This document shows positions 61,557 to 64,000 of a stretch of 64,000 bases of DNA, piece by piece (position 1 is the first letter of the stretch; each line of letters opens with the position of its first letter). The stretch comes from Litoditis marina (taxonomy: Eukaryota; Nematoda; Chromadorea; Rhabditida; Rhabditidae): contig OZ038434.1 of NCBI GenBank assembly GCA_964036275.1, forward strand, positions 8,389,060 to 8,453,059. Reading direction: 5' to 3'. A program made the position numbers and the translations under genes. A model generated the notes under the pieces. It was not told where the DNA came from, did not search any database, and saw nothing but the letters and a program-made list of their open reading frames with translations.

Positions 61557-64000
61557 TCACCTAGACAAACATTGTAGTGATTTCACTTTCCGATAATGAG
61601 CCATTTGGATAATGGAAAACTGAGAAAACCAGACACTTTCTTTTTCAAACTTTGTAATATGAGTATGCTGTTTGAAGTAGCTTATTCTCCGTTTACCACC
61701 GTTATTTCCATCAAGTTTCCGCGAATATCTCTATCATTTTTGAAATCGCTCTCATTTTTCTGATCGATAGGAGCTAGGAAAGAAATAGAGAGAATGAAAG
61801 ATAGTTTCGCCACAGAGAAGTGCAGATTAATACGTTTAACCGTGATCTATATTTTATAAAGCTGGTAGGGGGTTTAGCGCTGATTTATTGCCCTTGCCGT
61901 ATTTCCGCGCGCGTAGCGCGCCATGCCGTACAGACTTTTTGTCAATTTTTTTTAATCTCGTATACAAATGTGCTCAGCTCGCGATTCATGTATGAATTTT
62001 GTAAAAATGTACATGCACGCGTGCACAGTACGTCCAAACGTCGTGCACTTTCCGCCAAAAAGTGAAATTTTCGTGTTTCAGGAGTTGTAGCGGCTGGCAC
62101 GTTGATTTTTATAAATTGCTGTAATAATAAAAAAGTTTGCCTAAATAGTTTCCAATCGATTGGGCAAAAAAAATTTTTTCCAAAAATTGCGCGGCGCGCG
62201 CTGCGCGTGTTTTAAAAAGGTAAACTTTTTGCAAAAAAAAATTGTTTTTTGATTTTCTCAAAAACGGCAAATGAGCTCGGGCTAAAAAGCTTACTGGGTC
62301 GTAGAACTTTTGACGGCGGTCATTCTGAAGCAAAAATTTTGGGCCCAGCCGCAACTTTGCGCGCGGCGCGCGCGCGACAAGCGCGATTTTCAGATCTCAG
62401 AGATGAAAAGTCGTGAAAACACAAGCTCTACGGCGACAGAACCGTATTAGGCCACTGAATTCGAATCTTTAATTTTTTTTTGAGATTATTGATTTTATCG
62501 ATTTTTAGGGCCCGAAACGTGTTTTTGGCTAAATTGAGCACCGTTGCACGCTTCTACCGACCGGCGGAATGAATTTGAGGAGCTGGAATTAGTTTTAAAT
62601 TGTGCGCAAAACTTGGGCGCATCTGAATAGTTGCAAATTTTGCAATTTCTGCATGCGCGCGGCGCGTAATGACGCGTAGATCAAAAAAATTTCAAAAACG
62701 GCAAAAGTCAGACTTGTCCGATTGGGCTGAAATTTGGAACATGTATAGATTCAGCCAGTCCGCATCTTTGCTGAAAATTTCAGAAAATTTCGTAAAGTTG
62801 CGCGCGCACGCTGTAACGTTGAAATTTCAAAGTAGGTCAAATTTTTTTTGACCTACATCATTTTGTTCGTCTTGTTCTGAAATGTTGCGCTGTGCAAAAA
62901 AGAAAAAAAAAAGTTGACCAAAAATTTTTCACACTGGATTGCCGAAAGTCGTATTTTGATAGTGATTACGCGCCGGCGCGCACCGCGCGCTTTTGAGTTT
63001 TTCCTTGAATTCATTGTTGAATCGAATAGAGATTTTCCCAAGGAATTCGAAAATGTACGCCTCATTCCATGAAAATGATTTTAAACCATGTTTCTACTGG
63101 TTTTCCTGAAAAATTAAAAAAATTTCAATTTTGGCGGTTTTGATCTACCTGTGAGGTCGTAAGTTGACCTTTGATTGCAGTTTTTCGATAGAATGTAGAA
63201 AATTCCACTGCGATCAGTTTGACATCTCACACTCATTAGTCGGTTCACACAAAACTGAACAAGAGCCGTCAGAAGGTCGATTTTGGACATTGACTTTTCC
63301 AACCAGCCATCTGGCAGCCTAATGATCTACATGGACAAGTAGAGCTTGAAGAGTAGATCATTTTCGTGAAAAAAACTTTTTCATATCTTCAACAATGAGC
63401 TAGCAAGAGGTCAACGCGCGCCGCGACCTCCGGGGCCCGACCATATACCAGCGAGCTGACCCTCCGGTGCCGGAAACAGGATAGCACAGCGATTGCGTGT
63501 TTGATTGCAGTCTGAGGACGCGGGTTCGATCCCGCCTGAAGACAGTAGTCAAGCGCCAGTTTTGCAAAAGTTTCTCTTTTTTTGCACCATTATTTTATGA
63601 TTATATGTACAAAAGTGAACTTCTTAGTAAAGTTTACAAGTTTCTAATGTTATCTACAACTTTTTTTCCAAGAAAATTCAAATTCTGGCCAAATTCGGAG
63701 GTTTGGCCTCTGGTTTGGAGGGAATTTCAAGGGAATGATCTGAAAATAAGGTGATTATAGGGTAACACGATGCGCTGAACATTTTTAGACTAATTTTAGG
63801 ACACGTGCTATCACGTGAAACACGTGAAATGCTTTTTTGTGGGCCGAAACTGACAATTTTTTGAAGCTTGAATTAGAAGTGGCGTTGTTGGTGGACGGCC
63901 GTGTGGGTTTATGGGTGGGGATATGTGAATGAAAGTTGTTTCTCCCCCTAGGTAATTTCACGGGCTTTCTAATAATGTATTGTGTAAAAAATTCCGTTCA
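61557..64000. other. Gene-free right end with a CG-clustered repeat
   Basis: No exon structure is visible. From about 61860 to 63560 the sequence alternates T- and A-rich runs with clusters of GCGCGC (for example near 61908, 62190, 62360, 62650, 62970 and 63415). Phrases such as GGGCTGAAATTTGGAACAT and AAAAACGGCAAA suggest a dispersed repeat. The remainder up to 64000 is AT-rich with nothing recognisable. Confidence 0.55.
63478..63555. repeat. tRNA-like sequence at the right edge of the CG-clustered repeat
   Basis: ATAGCACAGCGATTGCG (A-box-like) and GCGGGTTCGATCCCGC (B box in a small hairpin) are properly ordered. The T-loop is one base short and there is no acceptor stem, so it is a tRNA-derived element and not a tRNA gene. 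Confidence 0.5.

Noticed and set aside
63478..63555. tRNA gene
   Set aside because: The T-arm is one base short and no acceptor stem pairs.
1..64000. CRISPR array, prokaryotic operon or phage
   Set aside because: Spliced genes, nematode families and no regularly spaced direct repeats.

Overview
The window is nuclear DNA of a nematode, probably clade V. Every supported gene is split by short AT-rich introns with TTTCAG-type acceptors. The gene set is nematode in character: an MSP-domain sperm protein, C-type lectins, a KIN-16-type receptor kinase, and orthologues of osm-1, atat-2, puf-9 and probably pat-9. There is no sign of an operon, rRNA or CRISPR. I spliced the genes by hand, using reading-frame phase and recalled family sequences.

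Layout. At 41-3581 (+) is the 3' half of a C2H2 zinc-finger gene, probably pat-9. At 5483-24111 (+) is a complete 48-exon IFT172/osm-1, with a near-consensus X-box 47 bp before its ATG. A three-exon sperm protein gene with an MSP-like domain (9324-8536, -) lies antisense inside one osm-1 intron. At 28600-25191 (-) is an alpha-tubulin acetyltransferase (atat-2 type), tail to tail with osm-1. At 30736-32845 (+) is a secreted C-type lectin with EPN and WND motifs. At 36892-33173 (-) is a prostaglandin E synthase 2-like protein. At 46426-37847 (-) is a Pumilio-family protein, puf-9. At 49374-59518 (+) is a complete receptor tyrosine kinase whose ectodomain begins with a C-type lectin-like domain. 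At 60715-61556 (+) is a small two-exon cysteine-rich, probably zinc-binding gene. From 61860 to about 63560 there is no gene, only an odd repeat with CG-rich clusters.

Shared themes. osm-1 (intraflagellar transport) and the tubulin acetyltransferase both act on microtubules. osm-1 also carries the RFX/DAF-19 type site expected of a ciliary gene. From memory, the C. elegans counterparts pat-9/osm-1 and atat-2/puf-9 are neighbouring pairs on chromosome X, so the window looks like an X-derived block with a lectin and pges-2 inserted.

Introns and spacers hold many small transposon-like elements. They include a hAT-type MITE with a perfect 8-bp target duplication, a near-perfect 48-bp-arm fold-back, a CG-rich inverted repeat, tRNA-like repeats with terminal inverted repeats, and long poly-G/C tracts.

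The most unusual item is the lectin-domain receptor kinase. Its exon phases join one lectin domain, a possible VWA-like region, one membrane span and an intact KIN-16-like kinase into a single reading frame.
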